Part shown: one piece after another, positions 24,781 to 35,175 of the stretch
Layout: each line of letters begins with the position of its first letter
Position numbering within the stretch: the stretch's first letter is position 1
Assembly: GCF_020091405.1 (NCBI RefSeq)
Contig: NZ_CP081903.1
Span: 1,860,001 to 1,924,000 of the forward strand
Reading direction: 5' to 3'
DNA length: 64,000 nt
Source of the DNA: Bacteroides cellulosilyticus
Lineage (GTDB): Bacteria; Bacteroidota; Bacteroidia; Bacteroidales; Bacteroidaceae
Notes under the pieces: generated by a model
What the model was told of the DNA's origin: nothing
The model's database searches: none
The model's input: only the letters and a program-made list of their open reading frames with translations
Program-made: the position numbers and the translations under genes

Positions 24781-27700
24781 TTACTTTGTTACGAGCACTT
24801 TCTTTCCTTCGAGGAAATAGACTCCTTCAACAAGACCATTTACTTGATTTTCTCCTTCAATTGCATCTACAGTACGAACGAGCATTCCAGTTGTGTTGTA
24901 GATGTTGATTGTCCGGTCTTTATCTGTGTGGATATAGATAATTCCATGTTTACTATATACCTTCAGCGATTCTGCATCTTTCTGTATCATGTCGCCTAAA
25001 CCAGTTATGTCACCGTTTCCGCCGATGCTGTACATGCGTGGAGCAGATGCGCCACTGAATTCCAGCTTATTTACTACATAGGCTTCAAAAGGACGTATAC
25101 TACGGCTATCGCGCTCAAACATGCTTCCTAATGTTTCATTGGTGTATTGCCAGTCTGAGTTCAGTGCATATACCTCTATATCCTGGGGTACGGTAGTGAA
25201 CGTAGGTACCAAGTCAAATGATGGTCCTTCTGATTTCTCAAGCGTGGTAGGGGTTGCAGGAATATCTACCCCAGCAGTAGAGGCAGCAATAAACTCTACT
25301 TCTCCGGATACGTTGTAGTCCTCGTCATATGTACTGTTATTAGGAACAGCTATGATATAAGGTTTGTGAGCTACGATACCTGTGGCACTACTGAAACCTT
25401 TATCAAGATTTAGCTCGCGGAGCCAGAACGGAGTTGCGTTGGTCATGTCTGTGCCGAATGGAGCCAGCTTACGTGAGCCGAACATTACAGAAGTAACATC
25501 GAAGGGTAATGCAATGCTTTCCCAGCCTTTTGATTCTCCACGTCCAGTCTGAAGACTGAATGTTTTACGGAAGACAATCTTCTTGGCTTTGAATGCGGTT
25601 TCACAATTGTAGGTATATTTGTCTGCAATATCAATGCTATCGGCTACTCCATCACGAATAATGTTATACCACTTGGTAGGTACTTCCGTTTTAGCAGTTA
25701 CATACATCAGGCAGTTTTTAGCTGGAGAGAGACAGTCTTCTGTTATTTTCGTATCGCTATTCCAGTGGATAGCCAGTAGTTCGGATGTACCGCTGAAAGC
25801 GCCGGGTTGAACGGTTTTGATACTTCTTCCCACAGTAATGGAACGTACATTGGTACAATTGCCGAAAGCTTGTTTTCCTATAAATTCTACGTTATCTTTC
25901 AGTTCAATACGAGTCAGTTTAGGACTGTCGTAGAAAGCACGTTCGCCTACTTCCTTGAGCCCGGTTCCAAAGGTAATGCTTTCGATCTTGTTGGAAGAGC
26001 TCCAGTTATAATCATCGTAACTGAATGCTGCGTTTCCGATATAAGCCAAGCTATTGGGGAATATTAATGACTTAATCGTGTTGGCACCGTTGAAGGCGTA
26101 GCTACAAATAGAATCCAGTCCTTCTGCAAATGAAACTTTAGAAAGTGTAGTACAGCTTTGGAAAGCGTATTTGCCAATTTTACGGGTTGGAATATGAATT
26201 TCCGCCAATTTGTTACAAGAAGCGAAAGCGTATTGACCGATAGAGTCACTTGTAGCCAATGTGACTTTTTGCAAGTTGTTACAAGAATTGAAGGCATAAG
26301 GAGCAATAACCTTGGTACCACCTTCTTGCATGATCACTGTTGACAAAGCATTGTTTTGTGCAAAGGCACTTTCTCCAATCCGGGTAGAACCAGCACCGAT
26401 AGTTACAGTAGTGAGCTCGTTGCAATAACCGAAAGCATTTTCTCCGATAGTAGTAACACTGGCTGGAATAGTCACGGCTTTTAGTTTGGTACCATAGAAA
26501 GCTCTTTCTTTAATGGTAGTCAACGTTGCCGGGAATGTGATTTCACTGATATTTGTATTGTTGAAAGCTTGAATACCAATGCTCTTCACCTTTGTACCCA
26601 ATACAAACTTAGTTACGTCAGAACGATTATTGAAAGCATAGTCGGGAATATTTTCCATGTTTAGTGTAAACTGTCCGATAGAGGTTTGGTAGAAAGCATC
26701 CGGATGGATTACTGTAACCTTTTCAGGAATGGTTAAATCTTTCAGAGCTGTACAATATGCAAAACTGTAAGCATCCAGATTCGTTACATTTTCTCCGATA
26801 GTCACATTTGTCAGATTAGAACATCCCCAGAAAGTATTCTGTGGCACTTTGGTAAGACCTGATCCAAGTTTAGCACTCTTCAGTTGGCTAAATCCGGAGA
26901 ACATTGCTTCGGGAAGCTGGGTCATTCCATTTCCGATGGTAACTGAAGTTAGCTTCTCATTTAATCCTCGAAATGTTTCGTTCAAAGACACAACTTTGTC
27001 AGGAATAACTAGACTGGAGATGCCTGTTCCTTCGAACAAATTACTTCCTAATATACGTGTATTGGCAGGTAGTGTTATCGTTTTCAGATTGCGGCAATTC
27101 TGGAAAGCGTACCCGGCAATACTATCGATGGCAGCTCCCAAAACAATAGTACTTAATGTGTCACAACCAGCAAAGGCATATTCTCCTATACTCTTTACAT
27201 TGGCTGGTATAGTGATGCTCTCCAGTTTCTTTTTACCTGCATTATAGAAAGCGTAAGCACTGATTTCTGTTAGTTCAGCATTCAACAGGACTTTACGGAG
27301 CGAGTCACAACCATTGAATGCACGGGCACCTATCTTGCGAATGCTGTTAGGCAGACCGATGGAGTCAAGAGCTGTACAGTTATTGAAAGTATTGGACGGA
27401 ATCTCTGTCAAGACAGTGTTGAATTTGACTTTCTTCAGTTGGGTGCAAGTATTGAAGACCTCTTCTCCGATAGTAGTGACCTTTGCAGGAAATGTAAATG
27501 AGCGTAAAGCGGTTGAGCTGAAAGCTGATCTTCCAATCTTAGTAACGTTTTCGCCTAATACGATTTCTTGCAGTTTACTCTTATTACTCAATAAGTTGTC
27601 GGGAATTTCTGTAACAGATACGCCGAAGCTAATCTTTCGCATGTTTGCAAAACTGGAAGCGATATTGATAATTTCGGGAATGGTATTGTCTACCGTCACT

Positions 27701-30700
27701 TCACGTATACTGTCGCATTCTCCAAATGCATTATTTGCTATTTGGGTAATTTGCTTACCGAGAATAATGGAGCGCAAGCTATCGCAATTATAGAATGCCA
27801 TTTCAGGAATCTGGGTTAGCTTGCTGGGAAGCGTAAGTGTACGCAGACCGGCACCGTTAAAAGCAGAAGTTCCCAGGTTAGTTATAGTTTCTGGGAAGCT
27901 GAATGATGCCAGAGAGGTACATCCGCTAAAAGCGTTGTTACCGATTGTTTTTACCTTCTTTCCTAAGATTACTTTCGTGAGTTTTGCCTGCCCGCTGAAT
28001 GCACTGTTGATTTCTTCGATTCCATCACCGAAAGTTACTGAGGTAATGTTAGGTGTGTCGCGGAAAGCTCCGGAGTAATCGGACACAATAGTCTTGAGGC
28101 TATCGCCAAGCACTACGGTTGTTAGATTAGGACAGGAGGCAAATGTACGTTCACGCAGTTCTTTTACTTTATTAGGTATTGTGATATTAGTCAATCCTGC
28201 TCCACTAAAAGCATACCCTCCCAATGTTTGCAGACTATCTGGCAGCGTGATATTTGTCAACGCTGCACATCCGGCAAAAGCATAATCTCCGATAGTTCTT
28301 GCTGTATTGGGGATGTTGATACTTTTTAATGCGGTGCATCCGTTGAATGCACTATTTCCAATGACTGTTATACTATCTCCTAAAACTACTGTGGTAAGAT
28401 TAGCCTGTCCTCCAAACGCATTGTTGATCTCTTTCATTCCTTTTCCAAACTTGACCGTAGTAATGTTGGGGGTTTCATAGAATGTTGCGGAATAATCAGC
28501 AACAATGCTTTCAAGACTATCGCCAAGCACAACTGTTTTTAGGTTAGGACAGGAAGCGAAGGTACGTTCCCTTAAGGTCTTTAGTTTGTTTGGTATCGTA
28601 ATGCTTTCCAATCCAGCTCCAATGAATGAGTATGCACCCAATGCCCGTAGGCTGTCAGGTAATTTAATATCTTTCAGCCCCGCACATCCGTTGAAAGCAT
28701 AATCTTCTATGGTAGTTGCGGTATTAGGAATATTAATGCTGCTTAATTGAGCGCATCCGGCAAATGCACTACCTCCAATGGTTTTCACACTATCACCCAA
28801 TATCACTGTAGTAAGATTAGTTTTTCCATTGAACAGGGCAGGAATTGTGGTAAGTTTCGGACTGAAATATACCTTTTCTATATTAGGACAGTTCTCAAAA
28901 ACATTGTTATATGAATGTATGCTATTCACGCCTTTTCCCATGTTGACAATTCGGAGTTTCTCGCAATTGGCAAAAATTCTGTTGTCTAGGTATGCCAATG
29001 AATCGGGGAAAGCGATGCTATCCAGACTATTACAACCTATGAAAGCTTCTGGGTTAATTGCCTTTAAATTTTTAGGAAAGATAATCTCCTTTAAATTCGC
29101 ACATCCGGCAAATGTACTATTGCCAATTGTTTTTAAAGAATCCGGCAAAGTGATATGCTCTAATGCTGCACATCCGTTGAAAGTGCCATTCAATTCTCTA
29201 AATCCTTTTCCTAAAGTGATATTTGCCAATTTGGCCTTTCCGCTGAATTGAGCATTAAGAGTGGTTAATCCATCACCAATAATCAGCGTTGTAATGTTGT
29301 TACATCCTTCGAATGCCGCTTCCTGATAGTAACCGCCGATATTGGTCACTCCATTTCCTATCTTTACCGTTTCCAGTGCCATACATCCATTGAAGGTATA
29401 TCGCTGAATGCTTTCCACTTTATCGGGGATTGCGATTTCTGTCAGGCTGCTGCAGTTCGTAAAAGCTTGTTCTCCGATGTTTTTCAAGCTGTCATTCAGA
29501 ATTATGCCGTTCAGTTTACTACAATTATAGAATGCTGCCGCACCGATGGTACGGGTACTGTCGGGGAAGTTTATTGTAGTAAGGCTGGTACATCCATTGA
29601 AGGTGTTATCGCCGATCGTTCTTAATTCGTCCGGTAATGTAATCGTTTCCAATGCTGTACATTCGTTGAAGGTTCCGTGCAGTTCTTTGAAACCTTTTCC
29701 TAAAGTGATATTTGCCAGTTTGGTCTTTCCGCTGAATTGAGTGTTAAGAGTGGTCAACCCATCACCGATAATCAGCGTTGTAATGTTGTTACATCCTTCG
29801 AATGCCGCTTCCTGATAGTAACCGCCGATATTGGTCACTCCATTTCCTATCTTTACCGTTTCCAGTGCCGTACATCCATTGAAGGTATATCGCTGAATGC
29901 TTTCCACTTTATCGGGGATTGCGATTTCTGTCAGGCTGCTGCAGTTCGTAAAAGCTTGTTCTCCGATGTTTTTCAAGCTGTCATTCAGAATTATGCCGTT
30001 CAGTTTACTACAATTATAGAATGCCGTCGTACCGATGGTACGGGTACTGTCGGGGAAGTTTATTGTAGTAAGGCCGGTACATCCATTGAAAGTGTTATCG
30101 CCGATCGTTCTTAATTCGTCCGGTAATGTAATCGTTTCTAATGCCGTACATCCGTTGAAGGTTCCGTGCAGTTCCTGAAGATTCTTGCCCAAAGTGACGG
30201 AAGTAAGTTTCGTTTTTCCTGTGAATTGGTTGTTTAGTTTTGTTATCCCGTCACCAATGACTAAAGTTGTAAGATTATCACATCCCTCGAAGACCGGAGT
30301 TTGATAATATCCACCAAGCGATGTTACTCCATTTCCTATTTTCACGGTTTCCAGTCCTGAACATCCTGTGAAGGCATATCCATCTATATTCTGCAGAAGT
30401 TCCGGAATTACAACTTCTTTCAGGTTTGTACATCCTTGGAATGAACTACCTTCAAGAGTACGGAGTGCGGAAGGCAATGCGATGCTTTCTAATGCGGGAC
30501 AGTTTAGGAAAGCCTGGCTTCCGATGAAATTCACGCTTTCCGGTATGACGACTTGTTTCAAAGAAGGACTTTCCGCAAATGCAGAACTTTCTATTCGGGT
30601 GATACCGGTCGGCAGGATAATTGTCTCCAGAGTAGTGCTACTGTGAAAGAAAGAGTTTCCTACTGTATTGTTTTCTAAAGTAGCTTCGCTTAAGTCCAGT

Positions 30701-31644
30701 GTCTTTAGTGCCGTTGCCTTGATTTTCAGAAAGTCTATATCCGTTTTATTGATTGAACCGGAAAGTTTTACGGAAATGATATTTGGGAGCTCTGCTTCCG
30801 GAATAAGCGTATTAATCGTACCGGGAGTTGTTACGTTGTATTGGTGGCTGAATGCTCCGCTATAGGCTCTCAATGTTATTTCTTTGGTTCCATAATTTGT
30901 AGAAACAATAGCCTTTCCTTCAATATTGCCTTCAGTTGTGGAGGTCAAAGTCACAGGTATGGTGATTTTTTGCAAAGAGCTGATTGTTTGAGTGTAATCG
31001 CCTATGCTGAAAGGAGCTTCCGTTGTGATGCTGTTGATGGTGACAGCTTCTGTTCCAATGTTTGTCAGATGTACTTCTTTTGTTATAGGGGTGTTTACAG
31101 TCACATTGCCGAAGTATATCTGGGAGTCGCATATAGGGCGTCCCACTCCTGCCACGACAAAGGCATCCGGAGTGATGAAAATGTTCCTGACTTGAGCTTC
31201 ATCAAATCCGGCAGTGGTACCTCCATTTTTTTGGTATGACCATTTAATGGTGTGTACACCAGGGGCTAATTGATGAGTTACTTCTGAAAAATTGGCCATA
31301 TCGGTTCCACCGATAGATTGAATTTCTCGACCATCTACATAGAAGTAAAGCCTGTCGGAATATTCACTGTTTACATACCATTCAAAAGATATTGTGGCAT
31401 CAAATGTCAATTCAAACGTGGTACTAAACCATCCTTCCGAGTTATCATCCTTATTTGTACTTTGTACTTTTCCCCCACCTGCGCTCCATGCATTCGTTGT
31501 CGAATGTTGGAATGTTAATGGAAAAGAGCCTTCTTTCAGTGCATTTTCTGCAAATGTATCCGTCTCCTGTATTGCGGACATGCCTGCGTAGGCACTTACG
31601 CCTACGAGACACATTATTAATATATAACTTGCTATTTTTTTCAT
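24781..31644 (-). CDS. Giant BspA-like leucine-rich-repeat surface protein
   Basis: 2,287 residues. A signal peptide (MKKIASYILIMCLVGVSAYA) is followed by a lectin-like region and an immunoglobulin-like segment of the DUF1573/ASPM type (about 190-265). Then come some 1,500 residues of LRR_5 (BspA) repeats with units like FNGCTALETITLPDELRTIG. The C-terminus has a non-repeat domain and a short beta domain ending NTTGMLVRTVDAIEGENQVNGLVEGVYFL..VTK, like a T9SS type A sorting domain. Parts of the repeat region are recent duplications (489-bp and 417-bp periods). BspA proteins bind host matrix or other cells; the ligand here is unknown. It is the last gene of the operon. Confidence 0.9.
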   Translation of the reverse strand: MKKIASYILIMCLVGVSAYAGMSAIQETDTFAENALKEGSFPLTFQHSTTNAWSAGGGKVQSTNKDDNSEGWFSTTFELTFDATISFEWYVNSEYSDRLYFYVDGREIQSIGGTDMANFSEVTHQLAPGVHTIKWSYQKNGGTTAGFDEAQVRNIFITPDAFVVAGVGRPICDSQIYFGNVTVNTPITKEVHLTNIGTEAVTINSITTEAPFSIGDYTQTISSLQKITIPVTLTSTTEGNIEGKAIVSTNYGTKEITLRAYSGAFSHQYNVTTPGTINTLIPEAELPNIISVKLSGSINKTDIDFLKIKATALKTLDLSEATLENNTVGNSFFHSSTTLETIILPTGITRIESSAFAESPSLKQVVIPESVNFIGSQAFLNCPALESIALPSALRTLEGSSFQGCTNLKEVVIPELLQNIDGYAFTGCSGLETVKIGNGVTSLGGYYQTPVFEGCDNLTTLVIGDGITKLNNQFTGKTKLTSVTLGKNLQELHGTFNGCTALETITLPDELRTIGDNTFNGCTGLTTINFPDSTRTIGTTAFYNCSKLNGIILNDSLKNIGEQAFTNCSSLTEIAIPDKVESIQRYTFNGCTALETVKIGNGVTNIGGYYQEAAFEGCNNITTLIIGDGLTTLNTQFSGKTKLANITLGKGFKELHGTFNECTALETITLPDELRTIGDNTFNGCTSLTTINFPDSTRTIGAAAFYNCSKLNGIILNDSLKNIGEQAFTNCSSLTEIAIPDKVESIQRYTFNGCMALETVKIGNGVTNIGGYYQEAAFEGCNNITTLIIGDGLTTLNAQFSGKAKLANITLGKGFRELNGTFNGCAALEHITLPDSLKTIGNSTFAGCANLKEIIFPKNLKAINPEAFIGCNSLDSIAFPDSLAYLDNRIFANCEKLRIVNMGKGVNSIHSYNNVFENCPNIEKVYFSPKLTTIPALFNGKTNLTTVILGDSVKTIGGSAFAGCAQLSSINIPNTATTIEDYAFNGCAGLKDIKLPDSLRALGAYSFIGAGLESITIPNKLKTLRERTFASCPNLKTVVLGDSLESIVADYSATFYETPNITTVKFGKGMKEINNAFGGQANLTTVVLGDSITVIGNSAFNGCTALKSINIPNTARTIGDYAFAGCAALTNITLPDSLQTLGGYAFSGAGLTNITIPNKVKELRERTFASCPNLTTVVLGDSLKTIVSDYSGAFRDTPNITSVTFGDGIEEINSAFSGQAKLTKVILGKKVKTIGNNAFSGCTSLASFSFPETITNLGTSAFNGAGLRTLTLPSKLTQIPEMAFYNCDSLRSIILGKQITQIANNAFGECDSIREVTVDNTIPEIINIASSFANMRKISFGVSVTEIPDNLLSNKSKLQEIVLGENVTKIGRSAFSSTALRSFTFPAKVTTIGEEVFNTCTQLKKVKFNTVLTEIPSNTFNNCTALDSIGLPNSIRKIGARAFNGCDSLRKVLLNAELTEISAYAFYNAGKKKLESITIPANVKSIGEYAFAGCDTLSTIVLGAAIDSIAGYAFQNCRNLKTITLPANTRILGSNLFEGTGISSLVIPDKVVSLNETFRGLNEKLTSVTIGNGMTQLPEAMFSGFSQLKSAKLGSGLTKVPQNTFWGCSNLTNVTIGENVTNLDAYSFAYCTALKDLTIPEKVTVIHPDAFYQTSIGQFTLNMENIPDYAFNNRSDVTKFVLGTKVKSIGIQAFNNTNISEITFPATLTTIKERAFYGTKLKAVTIPASVTTIGENAFGYCNELTTVTIGAGSTRIGESAFAQNNALSTVIMQEGGTKVIAPYAFNSCNNLQKVTLATSDSIGQYAFASCNKLAEIHIPTRKIGKYAFQSCTTLSKVSFAEGLDSICSYAFNGANTIKSLIFPNSLAYIGNAAFSYDDYNWSSSNKIESITFGTGLKEVGERAFYDSPKLTRIELKDNVEFIGKQAFGNCTNVRSITVGRSIKTVQPGAFSGTSELLAIHWNSDTKITEDCLSPAKNCLMYVTAKTEVPTKWYNIIRDGVADSIDIADKYTYNCETAFKAKKIVFRKTFSLQTGRGESKGWESIALPFDVTSVMFGSRKLAPFGTDMTNATPFWLRELNLDKGFSSATGIVAHKPYIIAVPNNSTYDEDYNVSGEVEFIAASTAGVDIPATPTTLEKSEGPSFDLVPTFTTVPQDIEVYALNSDWQYTNETLGSMFERDSRSIRPFEAYVVNKLEFSGASAPRMYSIGGNGDITGLGDMIQKDAESLKVYSKHGIIYIHTDKDRTINIYNTTGMLVRTVDAIEGENQVNGLVEGVYFLEGKKVLVTK
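29281..30258 (-). repeat. Recent 489-bp tandem duplication in the BspA-like gene
   Basis: The block starting AATCAGCGTTGTAATGTTG at 29281 recurs at 29770 and, more diverged, at 30259, an exact 489-bp (163-codon) period. The first two copies differ at only a few bases per hundred. A second family with a 417-bp (139-codon) step is visible at 28104/28521. Confidence 0.85.
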
Positions 31645-31662
31645 GATCGTTATCTATTTTAA

Positions 31663-34600
31663 TTAATTACCGGGGTTTTCCATATCATCATCGCCCGGTA
31701 CCGGGTTGATAGGAGTGGTGAACGTATAGGTACTGGTAACTACTGTACCCTTACTATTCGTGGCAAATGCCCGGATATAATAAGTCGTATTCTCTTGCAA
31801 TTCGGTCATTTCGAATGTCAACAGATTATTGGTTGGGTCCTTCCATTCCTTAACATTGTCTGCTGCACCCGGGGTATTGTTTGTTTTACTCCAATAGAAG
31901 CCGGCTTTGGTTATGGTGAGATTACCGTTGCTATTGATGCGCGCGGTAGCTTTAGCGCTGTTCAGCGTGATTTCGTTTACAGACAAATCACCTATACTTG
32001 GTTCGTAGGTCGCTGTAGTGGTAAAAGAAGTCATACTGTTGTAGGCCAATCCGGCTTCGTTCTTAGAATATGCTCTTACATAATAGGTTACGCCCGGTTG
32101 CAATCCTGTCAGAGAGTGTGAGAAAGTGTTGCCATCGGTTGTTATGTCTTTATGAGAGTCGGCGATCGTTGGTTCTGGATTTGTACTGCTCCAACAGAAA
32201 CCTTTTTGACTGATCTTACCATTATTTGTGTTATAAATCGTTGTAGACAATGTGGCACTTGTAGTGGTGATAGCAGAGACATCTGTAGAATACATTTCCG
32301 GTGTGGTTATATTGGTAGTAGTGAATGTTTGCGAATCACTGAATCCTGTTCCTACACCGTTCGTGGCGTATGCCCATACATAATAAGTTTTTCCGAACGT
32401 CAAACCGGTGATAGTTAGATTGAATTGATCGCCTGTCACCTTTTGTGATGCGTCTGCCTTTAGATCAGGTGCCTTGCCGGTTGTGTTCCAGCAGAAACCT
32501 TTCTCCGTAATGGCAGAATTACCATTGTCATTAATGGAACTGAAAACGTATGCAGAGTTAATGGTCGTTGAATTTACGATAGGCATGGATAATGTGGGAA
32601 CATTCAATGCAGTCGTCGTGAATTCGGAAGATGATGTATAACTGATACCAGCTTCATTTTCTGCAAATGCACGTACATAATAGCGTGTCCCATTGGTCAA
32701 CCCGGTCAATTTATAAGTAAATGTCATACCTTTGTCTTCTATCAACTGTTTGGAATCGGTAATGGTAGGATTACTGTTGGTAGTACTCCAGCAGAAACCT
32801 TTCTTTGAGATTGTTCCGTTATTGGCACTGCTAATGGTAGAAGTAAAGGTGGCTTCGCTGATACCTACATTGCTTATATTCACGTAATATTCCATCGACG
32901 GTTCTTGTATGCTTACGGTTGTAAATGTGTTAGCTTGGCTATATCCTGTTCCCACACTATTCTTCGCATAAGCCCATACATAATAGGTTTTACCAAACTC
33001 CAGTTCGTTAAGAACGAATGTGAACTGATCTCCTTCAACTTTCTTAGAAGTCTTCAGATCAGGTGTACCGGTAGTATTCCAGCAGAATCCTTTTTCGGAT
33101 ACAGTTGCATTACCGTTACTTTCTATAGAACTGACAACTTTAGCCGAGGTCGTTGTGATATCACTGACGTTAGGCATGGATAAATTGGGGACACTTAATG
33201 CTGTAGTCACAAACTCTTGAGTTCCTGTATAGCTGATACCAGCTTCATTTTTCGCAAATGCGCGTACATAATAGCGTGTACCATTGGTCAGTCCGGATAA
33301 TTTATAAGCAAACGTGGTGTTTTTATCATCTATCAATTGCTTGGAATCTTCATACGTAGGATTACTGTTGGTGGTGCTCCAACAGAAGCCTTTTTCTTTG
33401 ATTGTTCCGTTATTAGTACTGGTGATTGTAGCTGTGAAAGTAGCTCCATCAGTGGTTATATTGCTTATTGCCACATGATTCAGTGCCGGGATTAGGATAT
33501 TAGTAGTTGTGAAGCTGACACTTGTACTATATCCTGTCCCTACGCCATTGGTGGCGTAAGCTCTTACATAATAGGTTGTTCCATACTTCAGTTCGTTTAC
33601 CTGAAGTGAGAATGTATTTCCTTCTATAGGCTGTGGATTATCTTCAATAGTCGGTTTGTTGTTAGTACTGCTGTAACAGAAACCTTTGGCTTTTATATCA
33701 GAATTGTTATTGCTGACGATAGAACTATTGAATAATGCGCTTGATATGGTGATATTGGCTTCGGGTATTGTCGGCGTTGCTAATTCAGGAACATCAAGAA
33801 CTTGTGTCTCGAAAGATTTGACTTCCGAGTATGCGATACCTTTTTCATTTTTCACATAAGCCACTACCCAGTAAGGAGTCTGATTCGATTTTAGATTACT
33901 TAAAACTAAGGTGAAGTTTTCTCCTTCAATAGCGTGCGACTCACAACCTGCGGCGCCTATTTCCGGTTTCTGACTCGAACTGCTCCAACAGAAACCACGT
34001 TCATTGATGGTACCGTTACCGTTGCTTCCTACCGATGCGGCAAGCTGAGCGGTGGTAGTTGTGATGTTGTAAACATCTGCAAGGGTTACTGTAGCTTCGG
34101 TTACGCTGGTGGTGGTAATGGTTATTTTGTTTCCGTATCCGGTACCTTTTTCATTGATGGCATAACTGCGTACATAGTAAGTAGTTCCTTCTTTCAGTTT
34201 GGTGATTTCCGAGGCAAATATTTTACTGTCGTTAAGGGCTACTTCAACGTTACCTTCACATGCTCCTAACATAGGTGATGCATTAGTACTGCTCCAGCAG
34301 AATCCACGGGTGGTAACTTTGGCTGTTCCTTCATCGGTAATTTCAGCACTTACTACAGCGTAGTCACCTCGAACATCAGCATCTTCATAGGTGCGTACAG
34401 TAGGTTTCTCTGCATTGGCTGTTTTAAGTACGGTTTTGGGGCCGTAGCCTACACTACCGGCATCATTCATAGCATAAGCACGGACACTATACTCTGTAGA
34501 AGCTTCCAGACCATCGATTGTAGTACTGAATTTTTTCTCAGCCTGGTTTATATCCGGCATTTCATCCTCGGGGATATTGGCCATCAGGTCTGCCAGTGTG

Positions 34601-35154
34601 GGGTCTTTATCGGCTCCTTTGGCATAGCAGAAACCACAAAGAGTGATAGATTCCGCGCCAATGGATACTATAGAACTTTGTATTGACAGACTTTGATTGT
34701 CAGCTTCGGTAAGCATACTTACTTCAGATAGTTCAGGGGCATTGTTTGCTGTGGTGGAGAATTGTAGTATGTCTGCACTGATCACAGTGGTATTACCACA
34801 AGTGATGTAGATGCAGTAGAAGTAGTTGGTACCCGGTTCCAGACCTTCCAACTCCACCCGGCAGGTACCTGATGTGTTTTCAACGGGTACTTTTTTTACG
34901 TTACTGTCAGTAAATACTTTCTTTTCAAGCAACGCTTTAGTTTTGGAGTAGGCAAATCCGCATTCGGTTATGTCCAACTCATTTTTTCCGATATTTCCCT
35001 GTAAGGTGGCTTCTTTACGCGTGATGGTGCTTTGCGCTACGACTTCCAGAGTCATTTCCGGAGCTACCCACGTAGGTTCTGTGTCTTTCTCGCAACTGCC
35101 AATGGTGAATAGCAGACAGCCGAGAAAAGCTGTGAGTTTTATAATTTGTTTCAT
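31663..35154 (-). CDS. Fibronectin-III-like repeat lipoprotein
   Basis: 1,163 residues with a lipoprotein signal (LGCLLFTIGSC) and 11 repeats of about 95 residues. Each has a GFCWSSTN-type strand (variants GFAYSK to GFYWSK) and a TTYYVRAYATNGVGTGY-type strand, an FN3-like fold common in Bacteroides surface lipoproteins. A 591-bp (two-module) duplication is visible: ATTACTGTTGG at 32770 and 33361. The C-terminus is Pro/Asp-rich and short. It lies 18 bp upstream of the BspA-like gene and 21 bp downstream of the PEGA gene. A scaffold or adhesin-carrier role is inferred from context only. Confidence 0.85.
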   Translation of the reverse strand: MKQIIKLTAFLGCLLFTIGSCEKDTEPTWVAPEMTLEVVAQSTITRKEATLQGNIGKNELDITECGFAYSKTKALLEKKVFTDSNVKKVPVENTSGTCRVELEGLEPGTNYFYCIYITCGNTTVISADILQFSTTANNAPELSEVSMLTEADNQSLSIQSSIVSIGAESITLCGFCYAKGADKDPTLADLMANIPEDEMPDINQAEKKFSTTIDGLEASTEYSVRAYAMNDAGSVGYGPKTVLKTANAEKPTVRTYEDADVRGDYAVVSAEITDEGTAKVTTRGFCWSSTNASPMLGACEGNVEVALNDSKIFASEITKLKEGTTYYVRSYAINEKGTGYGNKITITTTSVTEATVTLADVYNITTTTAQLAASVGSNGNGTINERGFCWSSSSQKPEIGAAGCESHAIEGENFTLVLSNLKSNQTPYWVVAYVKNEKGIAYSEVKSFETQVLDVPELATPTIPEANITISSALFNSSIVSNNNSDIKAKGFCYSSTNNKPTIEDNPQPIEGNTFSLQVNELKYGTTYYVRAYATNGVGTGYSTSVSFTTTNILIPALNHVAISNITTDGATFTATITSTNNGTIKEKGFCWSTTNSNPTYEDSKQLIDDKNTTFAYKLSGLTNGTRYYVRAFAKNEAGISYTGTQEFVTTALSVPNLSMPNVSDITTTSAKVVSSIESNGNATVSEKGFCWNTTGTPDLKTSKKVEGDQFTFVLNELEFGKTYYVWAYAKNSVGTGYSQANTFTTVSIQEPSMEYYVNISNVGISEATFTSTISSANNGTISKKGFCWSTTNSNPTITDSKQLIEDKGMTFTYKLTGLTNGTRYYVRAFAENEAGISYTSSSEFTTTALNVPTLSMPIVNSTTINSAYVFSSINDNGNSAITEKGFCWNTTGKAPDLKADASQKVTGDQFNLTITGLTFGKTYYVWAYATNGVGTGFSDSQTFTTTNITTPEMYSTDVSAITTTSATLSTTIYNTNNGKISQKGFCWSSTNPEPTIADSHKDITTDGNTFSHSLTGLQPGVTYYVRAYSKNEAGLAYNSMTSFTTTATYEPSIGDLSVNEITLNSAKATARINSNGNLTITKAGFYWSKTNNTPGAADNVKEWKDPTNNLLTFEMTELQENTTYYIRAFATNSKGTVVTSTYTFTTPINPVPGDDDMENPGN

Positions 35155-35175
35155 GATGGTTGAATGTTTGATTCG

